Positions 1-11,900 of a DNA stretch of 64,000 bases are shown here, one piece after another. The stretch is from contig NC_019871.2 in NCBI RefSeq assembly GCF_002234675.1, positions 24,771,466-24,835,465 on the forward strand, read 5' to 3'. The notes beneath the pieces were generated by a model. That model worked only from the letters and a program-made list of their open reading frames with translations, was not told the origin of the DNA and made no database searches. A program made the position numbers and the translations under genes. Every line of letters starts with the position of its first letter. Within the stretch, counting starts at the first letter, position 1. The DNA comes from Oryzias latipes. Its lineage: Eukaryota; Chordata; Actinopteri; Beloniformes; Adrianichthyidae.

Positions 1-751
1 AAAATTTGAATCTTCATCACCATAAGAGGCTGGTGACCTTTAGGCAACATGATCACTGCTGGGATTACACGCTTTGGAATGATGGTGTGAGTTTGTTTGA
101 GACATTGTATGAGTGTTAAAGTCATGTTAATCTTGTTGTAATTCACACTGGGCACTCTTTTTTTATTGCCGGCCCCATCACTAGTGCGCGTACCTGCTAG
201 TCGCATTTCTTCACACTCCTGTCCTGATCATGAAAAGCTCTCATTACATTTTTATGAGCCTGTAAATAAAGAGCATGAGAAGTGCGAGCCACCAGAATGT
301 CACCGGGGAGACTCTTATGTAACATTTATTAGCCAGAGTTTAAAATAACAGCAAGGTTATATCAAAATGCGTGTTTTAGATGGTACATTTATAACAGTTT
401 TTTATTTGAAATTGATCTTTGTAGCCATTAACAGAAGAAAACTGTTATTGCAAAACTAAAAAATTGGTTAAAGGAATCTTTGAAGTTTGGTGTGGGTTGT
501 TTTTCTATGTAAATGCAAATGTAAAGCACTGGTTACATTTTGATATGAGTTTTTTTTTGCTTGTTTCTTTTATGCTAAAAGTTCAATTGTTTTCCTTTTT
601 TTATTTCCTTGGCAACAAAAAAAAGTTTTTCCTTTAAAAAAGCCATTAACATCTCATAGCATACAAAGTTAAACTTTACAAGTAATATTACTTTGTATTG
701 TTGAAGAGACTCGTTTAACCAAAAAAAATGTCAAACTGCTTTTAGCACAAA
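1..751. other. Non-coding AT-rich flank
   Basis: No convincing coding exon was found here on either strand. The stretch is AT-rich with short homopolymer runs. It probably belongs to the intergenic space or to a large kcnab1 intron, because the only kcnab1 exon seen (5375-5649) reads leftward and its downstream exons must lie left of the window. Short open frames lack any recognisable family motif. Confidence 0.6.
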
Positions 752-760
752 GAATCATAA

Positions 761-2571
761 ACCATCGGTGAGGACAGACTTCCCTCGACCCATCGGTGAG
801 ACCATGGAGAAGGACTATCGGTTGGCCTCGAAGAAATTCTGGCAAACCGTCCGGCGCCTCAGGAGGGGAAAGCAGTTCTCCACAGGCACAGTTTTAAGTG
901 CAGGTGGGGGGCTGTTGACCTCGACTGGGGACATTGTCGGGCGGTGGAAGGAATACTTTGAGGATTTCCTCAATCCCACTGACACGCCTTCTTTTGAAGA
1001 AGCAGAGAATGAGGACTTTGGGGTGAGCCTGTCTATTACCCGGGCTGAAGTCACCAAGGTAGTCAACGAGCTCCTCGGTGGCAGGGCCCCGGGAGTGGAT
1101 GAGGTCTGCCCTGAGTACCTCAAGTCTCTGGATGCTGTGGGAGTGTCTTGGCTGACACGTCTCTGCAGCATCGCGTGGCAGTCGGGAACTGTACCACTGG
1201 ACTGGCAGACAGGGGTGGTGGTTCCCCTCTTTAAGAAGGGGGACCGGAGGGTGTTCCAACTACAGGGGAATTACACTCCTCAGCCTCCCTGGGAAAGTCT
1301 ATGCCAGGGTACTGGAGAGGAGAGTCCGTCCGATAGTCGAACATCGGATTCAGGAACAACAGTGCGGTTTCCGTCCTGGTCGTGGAACAGTGGACCAGCT
1401 CTACACCCTATCTAGGGTGCTGGAGGGATTGTGGGAGTTCGCCCATCCAGTCCATATGTGTTTTGTGGATTTGGTGAAGGCATTCGACCGCGTCCCCTGT
1501 GGTATCCTGTGGGGGGTGCTCTGGGAGTGTGGGGTCCGGGGAGCCTTACTAAGGGCTGTCCGGTCTCTGTATGACCAGAGTAGGAGCTTGGTTCGCATAG
1601 CCGGCAGTAAGTCAGACCTGTACCCGGTCCACGTTGGACTCCGGCAGGGCTGCCCTTTATCACCGGTTCTGTTCATAGATTTTATGGACAGAATTTCTAG
1701 GCGCAGCCAGGGGCCGGAGGGGATCTGGTTTGGGGACCACAGGATTTCCTCTCTGCTTTTTGCAGATGATGTTGTCCTGTTGGCTTTATCAAGCCAGGAC
1801 CTCCAGCGTGCATTGGGGCGGTTTGCGGCCGAGTGTGAAGCGGCTGGGATGAGGGTCAGCACCGCTAAATCCGAGGCCATGGTTCTTGACCGGAGAAAGG
1901 TAGCTTGCCATCTCTCGGCAGGTGGAGTATCCTTACCCCAGGTGGAGGAGTTTAAATATCTGGGGGTCTTGTTCACGAGTGAGGGAAGACCGGAGCGTGA
2001 GATTGACAGGTGGATTGGAGCGGCGTCCGTAGGTATGCGGTCGCTGTATCGGTCCGTTGTGGTGAAGAGAGAGCTGAGCCGAAAAGCAAAGCTCTCAATT
2101 TACCGGTCGATCTTCGTTCCAATACTCACCTATGGTCACGAGCTATGGGTCATGACTGAAAGAACGAGGTCTAAAATACAAGCGGCTGAAATGAGCTTCC
2201 TCCGTAGGGTGGCGGGGCGCTCCCTTAGAGATAGGGTGAGAAGCTCGGCCACCCGCGGAGAGCTCGGAGTAGAACCGCTTCTCCTCCACATCGAAAGGAG
2301 CCAGTTGAGGTGGCTCGGGCATCTAGTCTGGATGCCTCCTGGACGCCTCCCTGGAGAGGTGTTCCGGGCATGTCCCACTGGGCGGAGGCCCCGGGGAAGA
2401 CCCAGGACACGCCGGAGAGACTACGTCTCTCGGCTGGCCTGGGAACGCCTCGGGGTTCCCCCAAAGGAGCTGGAGGAAGTGGCTGGGTCGAGGGAAGTCT
2501 GGGCATCTCTGCTTAGACTGCTGCCCCCGCGACCCGGTCCCGGATAAGATGGATGGATGGATGGATGGATG
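761..2571 (+). mobile_element. 5'-truncated Rex3 non-LTR retrotransposon (RTE clade)
   Basis: The stretch encodes a reverse transcriptase in two frames: about 768-1250, then about 1390-2547. A small frame-breaking change lies near 1250-1260. The second frame holds the palm motif FADDVVLLA near 1757-1785 and the LRQGCPLSP motif near 1640-1665. The 3' end is a short GATG/GGAT tandem tail, the hallmark of Rex3. The sites used for Rex3 PCR typing, as I recall them, match at about 1203-1222 and 1645-1665. The insertion is bounded by a 9-bp direct repeat GAATCATAA at 752-760 and 2572-2580, so it looks like a single, fairly recent 5'-truncated insertion. The apurinic endonuclease domain is missing and the frame is broken, so it is not autonomous. 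Confidence 0.9.
1390..2547 (+). pseudogene. Rex3 reverse transcriptase, C-terminal portion
   Basis: This is an open frame of 385 residues holding the reverse transcriptase palm and thumb and the C-terminal region of a Rex3 ORF2. DLVKAFDRVP supplies the first catalytic Asp and FADDVV the second and third. The C-terminal part, rich in Arg and Pro, is typical of fish RTE elements. The upstream part of the same protein (768-1250) is in another frame, so the protein is broken. This is a retroelement relic and not a host gene. Confidence 0.85.
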
Positions 2572-2636
2572 GAATCATAATTTGACTGTTTTGTGAGTTG
2601 ATTTTATGACTCTACACCGCTAACTTGACCAATTTG

Positions 2637-2965
2637 GGCAGCAGTGGCTCAGGGGGTTGAGCAGGTTATCCAATGATCAAATGATTGGCAGTTCGCTCCC
2701 CGCTCCCCCCAGTCAACTGCCGTTCTGTCCTTGGGCAAGACACTTCACCCTCCCTGCTTCCAGTGTGGCTCCACTGGTGTGTGAATGCGTATGAATGTCC
2801 CGGTGATGGTCAGAGGGGCCGTAGGTGTTAACTGGCAGCTATGCGTCTACCATCACCAGGTATACATGAGAAGTAAATGAATGTTGGACACATTGTAAGC
2901 GTGTTGAGCGTCTGGAAAAGCGCAGATAAATCAAATCCATTATTGTTAATAGATTTCGTCTTGGG
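2637..2965 (+). repeat. tRNA-headed SINE-like dispersed repeat
   Basis: The stretch opens with GCAGTGGCTCAGGGGGTTGA, which resembles a tRNA A-box, followed by a degenerate B-box-like segment. It then has the phrase TTGGGCAAGACACTTCACCC, which is common in fish dispersed repeats. It has no coding content. It lies just downstream of the Rex3 copy but outside its target-site duplication, so it is an independent element. The family name is not assigned. Confidence 0.55.
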
Positions 2966-4022
2966 ACTGTAGTGCAGGTCTGCCCAATCCTGTCCATCAA
3001 GATCTGCCACTCTGCCTACTTTACAGCTTTCTCTGCTTTCTCTGTGCCTTTGTCATAACTGCCCCGCGGTTGGATACGGGCTGTTAGCAGGGGAAAATGG
3101 ACAAATGGGCATGCAGGTGGCAACATTTTTAGAATGTATACTGCACAATGTAGAGCTAAAATGTTCGTGCACAGTTTTTTCTCTATAGGTCTTCTGCGAG
3201 AGACATGTCGTAGCAAACACGTAAAGGGTAAGGGAGAAGTAGGTGAGACGAAACCTGCACACTGCACAGGGAGCCCATTAGTGCTATTCAAGGGATAAGT
3301 GTGCATCCTTTGTGTGCTTTGTATTTGTAGCCTAACTTAGGAAGCTAGACAATCAGAGCATAGTATATGTGGGCATCCTACAGGCGTCCTACAGCCACTT
3401 TTGTATCATCTACACGCCCCTTGTGTAAAGCATTCACACACTGTCAGTAAGGACCTTACTAAAAACTGTAGTGTGGGGCATGGGCAACGTACGATAGCAT
3501 CACCTTTACATCATGTGCTTGTAACTTTTCGCCTGTAACTTATTTGTAATCCTTACAAACACTTCACAATACACACAGTGGTACGTTCCATTTTCATGAC
3601 ATTCTTGACCTCAAGGTGACCTGCTAGAGACAACTGCACTCCCTTTGAGACGTGGCCACACCTGTCTATGACCTTCGATGGACCAGGCAACCCAACAACC
3701 CCTGTACAGGTGAATGAGAATAAGGCATTACCTGACTCAGGTGTCTCATCATTGTGATTGACTGAACACACCTGATCCAGGTAATGAGCAGCAAGAGGTG
3801 CATAGAGAACTGGAAAACAGGCCGGGTGGTAGGTCTCAAAGACCTGCATTGGGTAGCTCGGCTACAGCGAGTTGAACTTCCCTGTCTTTCCAGTACTTGA
3901 TTTTCAATTTTTGATCCCTTTTTGTATGTTTTTTTTCTTTTCAATGTTTAACTTAGTGAATAAAAAATAGGACAGCCAAAGAAAGATAGCGCAAAGACAA
4001 AAAACTAGGAAAAGTCCTTATG
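2966..4022. other. Non-coding stretch
   Basis: I see no exon with splice sites or family motifs here. Two overlapping minus-strand open frames around 3016-3306 and 3553-3944 show no domain or homology that I recognise and are treated as chance. Confidence 0.5.
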
Positions 4023-4373
4023 TTAATCCTTTAACACCAGTGCTTTAGCTCCATCGTTTACATACATGTTTCTGCTTCAACTATTCAACCATTTGCCCAA
4101 TTAACATATTTCCAACTGATACTGAAGCGAAGAAAAGCGGCTTTGCGCTGATATACAACACTTTTCAGTAATGAAGTGCTTACACAATCAACATAAATCC
4201 GGTATTACATCGCAAATGTAGAGTGCTGCTTATTGGTGCAAAAAAAATGAAAAACCATTTTTCTCTGCATCAGAATCAGCTGATTTATGTTGATCGCTTA
4301 AAGAGTTACGGTGTCTAAAAAAGCGTGTGTTATTTAGGTGTCGTTGGTGACATCCTCAGTGTTACAGGGTTAA
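4023..4373. mobile_element. piggyBac-like TTAA MITE
   Basis: TTAA occurs at both borders (4023-4026 and 4370-4373). The inner ends are inverted: TCCTTTAACACCAGTG on the left pairs with CCCTGTAACACTGAGG read from the right on the other strand. The interior of about 340 bp is AT-rich with no open frame. TTAA target sites are characteristic of the piggyBac superfamily, so this is read as a non-autonomous member. Confidence 0.6.
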
Positions 4374-4559
4374 CAAACCTGAAGCTTTAAGCGTAAATAA
4401 ATAATTGACATAAGTGAAACAAGTCATCTAAAAATAATGGGATTTTTAAAAAAAATGTCTTTTTAAAGAGAAGAAAAAACTGAACAAGAGCCTGCAGCTC
4501 TGACAGGAGCAGACAGTTTTGTGTTATGTTCTGCATGTGTGTGTTTGGTTTTTGTTGGT

Positions 4560-4875
4560 GATTCACCTTTTCTTTCTATACAGGCTGAGTGTGGCTCCTC
4601 CCAGCTGATCCACACCCTCACCTGGTCTCTGGGGAGGAGTGCAGAGCCGTCTGCACTTAGCTGAATTAGCTTGCTCCCTATGTAAGTTGACTGCTTTCTG
4701 TATTCAGTGTTGGTATTTCTTTGTATGCTCACACAGTGTTTGGAAGTTCAGTTTGCTCCCTTGGTTTTGCTTTTTTCCTTTGGTGAAACTTTTTGTTATT
4801 AAATCATTAGATTTTTTGACTCGTGTCTGAGCCTCTTTCCTTGCATCTGGGTCCTCGCCAACCAGCCGGTAACAT
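4560..4875 (+). repeat. Possible LTR-type repeat fragment
   Basis: The stretch resembles the terminal part of fish gypsy-type LTRs by eye: a run-in with TTATTAAATCATTAG, then a CATCTGGGTCCT phrase, ending at GGTAACA near 4875. No matching partner LTR or internal coding region is present in the window. The call is weak and could equally be another kind of dispersed repeat. Confidence 0.25.
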
Positions 4876-5374
4876 TTTGGCTTTCTGTCACGCAAGAATC
4901 AAAACACTTCATCCAGCCCCCACGTGTTTTGTCACAATGGTGGTCGAAGATGTCAACACAGTTTAAATAAGGAAGACAGATGCTGACTACTAACTTTTAC
5001 AGCCTGATCCTACAAGTGACCTGTCATCTGGGAACGCTGATAGTTCACCTTTAATCCCTCTGAATCCTTCAGTAGTTAAGATGCTCTAAAAGTTTGAGAA
5101 TATTTTCTTACCTCAGATACAATTGACTGCAATACTTGACTGCATAGCCCCCATTGTGTTTACAAAATCTGCAAGAGCCCACATACTGTTGAGAGGGTTC
5201 TTTGTCGGTACAGTGTGTCTCCTTGAGCTTAAGTGAATCCAGACTATCATCGGTTACTGCCATGTGCCACCCTGACTATAAATGTCTCTACTATAAGTGT
5301 AAAGACATTGTTGGTCAGCTTTGGTGTTCCCCATAACCATGTAAAGCCACACAGAAATGCAAACCACAACGTAC

Positions 5375-5649
5375 CTGTAGAGCATCCCAGTCTTATGAGC
5401 GACGGTCTCGTCTTTACCCAGCCCAAACATTTTCAGGTACCAGTTGGTCTCCATCTCTCTGATCAAAGCTGCTTTATGCTGCTGCAGCGCCGATTTCTTT
5501 CCAGACGAGGAGCCGCGTTTGCCATCCAAAGAGTTGCGGGCTTTGGTGCCACTGAGGGAGGCCACCGATTGTTTGCGATGCACGTGAGATGGCTGGTGAA
5601 TGCCGGCTGGACCCCCGACGCCCCCCCCACTGCTCCGGGCAGCTAGCAT
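5375..5649 (-). CDS. kcnab1: Kv channel beta-1 subunit, Kvbeta1.3-type alternative first exon (partial gene)
   Basis: This is a single coding exon of 91 residues plus two bases. It starts at ATG 5649 and ends at a GTACGT donor (AG|GT at 5375/5374). The N-terminus MLAAR matches the inactivation-ball start of mammalian Kvbeta1.3. Arg5 is reported to bind PIP2 there, and the peptide plugs the Kv1 channel pore. Near the end, AALIREMETNWYLKM parallels the human ALLREVEMNWYLKL segment. The exon ends in KTGMLYR, the junction after which all Kvbeta1 isoforms continue into the aldo-keto reductase core. Length agrees with the human isoform-specific region. The core exons are absent and should lie left of position 1. 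The middle is Ser/Gly-rich and less conserved. No TATA box or other promoter was recognised. Confidence 0.85.
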
Positions 5650-8600
5650 GGCTCAAGACGCGGTTCACTCCAATCAAGCAGAAGATTGGGATGAAGAAGA
5701 ACCTCAAGGCGCAGTTCCTTCAATTCTGAGGTTTTGTCCACCAGAATAATGTCTGCTGACCACTTGTTTTTCCACAAGTTAATCAGTCAAAACAACTCAT
5801 TCCAACCTTTAGTTTTCTTGTAATGTCTTCTGGATTTTGTTTGTCTTTTATCTTCCTGTCTCTGTCTGTGTCTGTCTGTCTGTGCAGTGTGCTCTCTGCT
5901 CTCTTATAGCCTCATCAAGCCTGAAACTGGATCCCTGTTTCCTTGTCTCGTCACAGCATGCTGTGACCTAAAAGTAGGAAACCAAACATGCCATGGTGTC
6001 AACAATGCGTACGCACACACACACACACACACACTGCATACGTGATGGCTGCACACCACATGCCAAAAAGCAAACAAAGAAATGTTTCCTGTAGATATGC
6101 TCTGTGGAGGCACTGTTTGTAGTTTGTATCAGTGACAACGTTTTATTTTCTGTTTAAGCCTGATGAGAGGCAAAAATCATGTAAGGCCTTCAGCTGAAGC
6201 ACATGTTAAAGTCCATCAACTGTATGTTTAACATGAAAGCTACTCCAGGCTTCCTGCTCTGTCGAAATAAACAGAATAGTGACAACTATGATGCTCTTTA
6301 GCTTAACATGTAGCTTTAAAAACTCAAGTAGCCTGGTTTACCCAAGTACTTTCCTTGAAGGCCCAAAGCGTTTTACAGTCACAGTCACATTCACACACTG
6401 GTGGTGGCTCCGCCGCCAAACACTGGCGCCAGCCTTCCACCAGAGGCAAGGTGGGTTTCTGTGTTTCGCCCAGGAACACTTCGATACATGGGTGGGCTAG
6501 GTGGGAATGGAACTTGCGATCTTTCGATCAGGGGTCGACCGCCCTACCGGTTTGTAAAAACAAGTAAAAACCAGATCATTGATGTGTTTTTTAATTGATT
6601 TGGATTATTTTAAGCAATTTCAGCAATAAAAACAAAGGAAGAATGCAAAAAAAAATGTTTAATGCATAAATGTATTGAATCTTTTTCAAACGTTAATTCA
6701 TGACTCAATTAGAAATTCAAAAAAGTAAAGGTAAAGGATGCAATTTTTTGACAATAATTGCCCCTAATCTTAAAAAGATATTTGCATTTATACCTACAGT
6801 ACACACTAGGCCCAGAATGTCTATTAGATATCGAACATACATCTACTGTAGATGTCTACAGGACATCTCTGACAACTATTAGATATCTACCAAAAGTGTT
6901 CTGTAAGATATCTGCCTCTGATGTGCATTTGCTTACCCCCAGGTTGGGCTCGTTTCTTTAGATTTTAAAACACCCTTTTTATCATGCTAAAGATGAATTG
7001 AAGTTGTGCAGCTAACTTTACGGGTGTGCTAGAGACATCCTCACTTTGTGTGCCTTTGTTTCAACTAAGATCTCACTGTCAAATGTAGAGTGCCTTGTGT
7101 TTACTGGCATCCAACAATCAAGTCTTCCATTTTCAGATAAAGAACACATCAGGCATCTGACATTTAGCCCATGGCGTTCACACTGGACAAGCAGGGAGAG
7201 CCTTCCTCTGCTTCTTTTGTTTCTGTGTAATAGCTCATGTCCGCCACTTCAGTTGGGAGAGGATGAGTGCGAAATGTTGAAGCTGTGATAATCTGGTGAA
7301 TCTTGCACCAGGCTTTTCTCTTTCACAGCTCTATTCCGATACTTGAAAGACTTGGTGTCATAGAATTTCTAGCAGGACACAAACTGCAGTTCTTAAATTC
7401 TCCATCTTAATTAATTTGCAAACAGTTGGCTCTTCTGTGAATCAAAGGGGACGCCATCCATATGTCACTACCAAATCTGTTCGACCTGGTTTAACCTTCA
7501 ATGCATGTTCAATCACATGGACTTTTCAGTGGCCGCTTGAACACGAGTTGCTGAGGGCGGTGTGAACGTAGCTTTTATGTTAGCATTGGGTCAGCAGTTA
7601 TTTGTTAACATGAACACTTTTGGGGGGCTGTGGTGTAGAGTTAAAGTGGTTGACCTCTGATCTGAAGGTCGCAGGTTATGCACACTCCAAAAATAATTCT
7701 GTGGATTTACTTACAAGCCTTGCGTTGGGTGGTCGCATGCAACCACATTGAGTAATTGTTGTAAAGCATGCCCATATAAAATGATCTACGGAATCCCACG
7801 AGGATAAATATTCTAGATTCTACTCAAGAGTGTCGCGTAATCCCTTGCTGAAATGGTTGAGTAATGCAAAATATTAAATGCATATATAAATATTTACGTA
7901 AACATTTTTAAACTGTGAAAAATCAAAAGAGTTTGATGAAAATAACAAATTGCAGTTTAGTAAAAAAAATACATATTTCATTATTTTGAGTCCTCCATTT
8001 ACTATTACTTGTGTGAAATAAACAACATGTTTTTAGGAAACAGACTAATCAAAGCAAACTCTATTTGACATGATTCATTAAATTTAACTAAACAAATTGT
8101 AACATTTCAAGCTCAGTTTTCTAAATGATTGATAAATGGTGAGTCCTATTGGTTTTACTTGGATTTCATGGCTGGATAACATTTTTGTGTGAATCATCTG
8201 GAGTAAAAAAACTAAAGTATAAATAAATTGTAAATTATATTTAAGTTTTCTCTCTTTTGTCCCTTTTTATGATGACTTTACTAAGCAAAAAAAAGTGTTG
8301 CACTGTAAATATGGTGAGTTGAATAGAACAAGTCAGAGCAGTCATCCATTAAACATCCCCCGTGTCCCATCCTGTGTACGGAGAACCCTTCAGGTCTCTC
8401 ATTAGACCCTTGGAGATGTGCGACCTGAGAGGTCAGGTGAACAGATCAGTCATGGAGTGTCAGCCCTGAATTATTCACCCTGGTAAGGAGAGCTTGAAAG
8501 TACACTTGACATCGTTTCTGAGAGTTCCAAGGTAGAAATTGTGACGACTGCCCTTTGTGACTGACGGATAAACGGAAAAAGATGTTCTGCTTTCGGCGTC

Positions 8601-8679
8601 TGGTTTGTTATCTTCTCAAACCATAAAATAATGCAACATGAGAAAAAAGTGGAAAACATATTAATCAGGCAGGATATTA
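5650..8679. other. Non-coding stretch upstream of the kcnab1 exon
   Basis: No supported exon was found. It holds a CA dinucleotide run at about 6012-6033, a dispersed repeat at 6355-6560 and a tRNA-like repeat head near 7622-7690. Promoter elements for the kcnab1 exon would be expected at 5650-6500 but none is recognisable. The rest is AT-rich. Confidence 0.5.
6355..6560 (-). repeat. SINE-like dispersed repeat fragment
   Basis: This holds the run GCGTTTTACAGTCACAGTCA, a CACTTCGA...ACATGG segment and GGGAATGGAACTTGCGATC near 6510. On the opposite strand the last reads like a tRNA B-box (GATCGCAAGTTCCATTCCC). Such combinations are common in fish SINE-like repeats. Small open frames across it are not genes. 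Confidence 0.45.
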
Positions 8680-8918
8680 TTAACCTCTTCATGCCTGAAT
8701 TTATTTCCAATCAAATAAAAAATATTCAGTGTTGTTTTCCATTAAAGATGATACTATATTTAGCTGAGTCCTTAATTAAGTGGTGCATTGCTAATTAGTG
8801 ACATATGGTTTGGTGCCTGTTGTTGCAAATATGCATCAAACCATGACAGCTCCAAAATTATCTTAATGTAACATCGATTTAAACAAGCCTGAAATAAATT
8901 CAGGTGTCAAGAGGTTAA
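8680..8918. mobile_element. piggyBac-like TTAA MITE
   Basis: TTAA borders lie at 8680-8683 and 8915-8918. The terminal inverted repeats read CCTCTTCATGCCTGAATTTA on the left and CCTCTTGACACCTGAATTTA from the right on the other strand. The interior is AT-rich and non-coding. A relative with the same left end sits at 39781-39927, so this is a family, mobilised in trans by a piggyBac-type transposase. Confidence 0.7.
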
Positions 8919-11900
8919 ATAAATACATTTTAAAAAACTGTGTTCAAGAGGGAGCAAAAAGTAGCTGAGTGCTTGTGGACACGTGTCTCCTTAGTTCACA
9001 ATGTCGTGTAATTTATAAGTTAGTAATTATCCCAAATTTTGCTGGTATCTTTGGTCCTTTTTGGTCTACAAGGGGGTGTAATAGTACAAAACATCCTCCA
9101 GAATACACCAATGCAAATAAGTCCTTTGTAGAGGGCATTGAGAATCTCCCAACCACTGCACACTACTGTCTAAACACCTTTTGTTATCTACAGAGGACAC
9201 CTGTGGCTTTCAATGATCCTAAAGGTGGAGGGGTGTAGCTCTGGGAATTGTAGTTTTTATTTAAAAGAATCTAGCCTTTTTTAACATAATCACTCCAAAG
9301 AGATACTTTAGGTACTTTAGATTTTATTGTGTTTTCTTTGTCTTTTCGAATAATTACTGGTACTTGCAACAACTAAAAAGACATGACAGGTCCCTTTCCC
9401 CCCAGGTAGGTAAAATTATTATTATTCTGAAAATAAAATATTTTTGAGAAAATGTATCTGTTGTCCATTGAGGTTGTGCATTGAGGTTCCTGCTTTAAAG
9501 TGTTTCTCTTTTTAGAGTTGTCACTTTAGCACTGAGGAAAGTTATAGGTGAACAAAATCCATCAGCAAGGAGCTTTAAGTTTGATTCCTCCATTGAGACA
9601 CAAACTGATATAGTAAAAATGTCCACAGATGCGCACGCAAATGCAGATGAAACATCTAACATTTCCTGAAACTGCATTAGCAATAGATTTACATATTTTA
9701 TTCTTTCATTTTTGTCTGTCGAAACGTTTTTCTAAGGTTTGCATTGCTTTGTTTGAATGTTAGACATATATTTGAATATTGTGACATGTGAACTGACACA
9801 CGAGAGTCTTCAGGAAGGTGATATGGTGAAAAGGAGATAGAGGTGAATGAGGGAAAGACCCAGAAAAACGTACAGTCAGTCCAACAGGCCCCACCGATGG
9901 AAACATGGAACAGCTGCTCTTTCCACTATTGCATTAGGCAGAGCAAAGTGGAGCCTTTGCACCTCCCACTGGTCTCCTCTTTACTCTCAACTCATTAGCA
10001 ATAGTTATTTGTTTGGTCATGCAATGATAAGTTAACTCGAGAGGCTGGGAGAATTAGTGACGGCAATAGCTCTATAGAGACACGACACAGGAAGTACAGA
10101 AAAATGCCAGGTGAGCTCAAACACCATGTCTTTCTTTGGATTTGTAATAATAGTCATGAAGCGTGCCTGTCAAAGTAAAAGGGTCTGAAGTTGAACTAAA
10201 AACTTTGATGTTCAGAGTACAATTTTTGTTTCCTTATTCTGATGCTGAGTTTATTTTGTGAGGCGTATTTGTTCGATGTTACAGTACACCCTTGTTTGTC
10301 TCAGGGATTCAGAGCGCCGAACTAAAAAGTTCTGCCAGACATTTATTCCGAAAATCTTCTTTTCATCAAAAAAGCAGATTTATTTTCATGAATGATATTA
10401 AACAACAACCTGAGGTGAAGCAAAAAGGCTTCAGGGTGAACCTAAAGCCCAAAACACATCGGTCTAAATCCATGAAAAAACAAGAAAGTGAAAGAAAATG
10501 GAAAATTAGGACAAACACTAAACTTCTATAAGCTGGAGAAAACAAAGAATAAAGAAAATGGCAGTTTACGTCCACAGTTTTTGTCAAATACAGTTGACCT
10601 GAGCCAAACCGAGCCAAAGATATGATGGGACATGGAGATTTGAAAGCTGCCACCATCGGTTATGGTCTTATCAGCCGCCACTACTACCTAGAAATACCTA
10701 AAAACAACAAACACAAAAAGATTTTCAAAAAGTGCAAAGTTCCACTCACACATAGAAAAAAGCTTTGACAGAGTAAAAAGAAAAGCAGAATTATTATGCC
10801 ATAACATTTGGTCACAGGTTAACAGGGTGAAGATGAGAAATACATGTTCAATTTAGTGGAGGAAGATTTCTGTCAAGTGTCAACAGAAATCAGGACAGAT
10901 TATTGTGCGCTGCTGGACAGGCTACAGGCCTGAGTGAGGGAAACTTTTGGAGAAATTATAAAGTATAAACTTATTTCTTTATCTCCAGCAACAAATTTCT
11001 TGGTTTGTTAACATTGATATAGAAAATGTACTGTGATGCTCCATTTTTCTGGTGTCATTTTCACAGGCTTTTGACTCTGAAACAAAAAAGACTAAACATC
11101 ACTGTTATTTCGAATTCAGCATGACCTCGTGATGTGCCCACACAAATCTGGAATCCGTCTGTCAGTGTTGGTCTCAGAACCATCGGAGGGCCCCTAATGG
11201 TGTTTACAGCTTACAGTCTGTCACTGGGTGTAATGGAAGCTGCGTGTGAGCCCAAAAGGAAAGGGAGGTCTATAAATAAAAACTGAAATAGTCTTTTCTT
11301 TCTGAACTCGATCATTTCAGGAACTTATTTCACCTTAATTCATTTTAAAAAATCTGATCAGATGAGCATCAAACTGTCATAATTAGTGACCAAACCTTAT
11401 GTAAATGAAGTCCACAGTTGTTAAAGTTGAATTTTTTTAGGTCTTTGAAACGTCATAATTGCATTATCTGAATCACAAGTAAAACTCGGTTACTCTTCAT
11501 AGTAACCTGTTCATGGATGTAGTCAAACGTGTCGTCCTAAAACATGAGAAGTTCGGTGGGTTGAAAGCAAAAACCAGAAGGTGAAAAAGCTTTTCATCAA
11601 GTTCATATGAGTAATTTAAATTATTTTTTTAATGATTTTGTTAGATTTACATTTGATTTCATAAGTAATCGATCTATCTGTGAAAATAGTCATCCGGGAT
11701 AATTCCACATTCAAAAGAGTTTTTTTTAGAAAATGGGTCATCAGGACTTTAAGTTGCAGGTGTTTTTTTGGAGGTCTCCAACTTAAAAACTGATTTTTAA
11801 AGATCTTTAAAAATAGATTTTTCCAACGAATGGAGGGATATTTTTTTTTGTTTAGCCTAATCTCTTAACAAATAAATGTGTAAAATTTTGGCTATAAATG

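Noticed and set aside
768-2547. Host gene in the left part of the window
   Set aside because: Reverse transcriptase motifs, GATG tail and a target-site duplication identify a Rex3 retrotransposon.
9495-10656. Possible small genes in the intergenic region
   Set aside because: Short frames without splice partners, motifs or homology; their number is what AT-rich random sequence gives.
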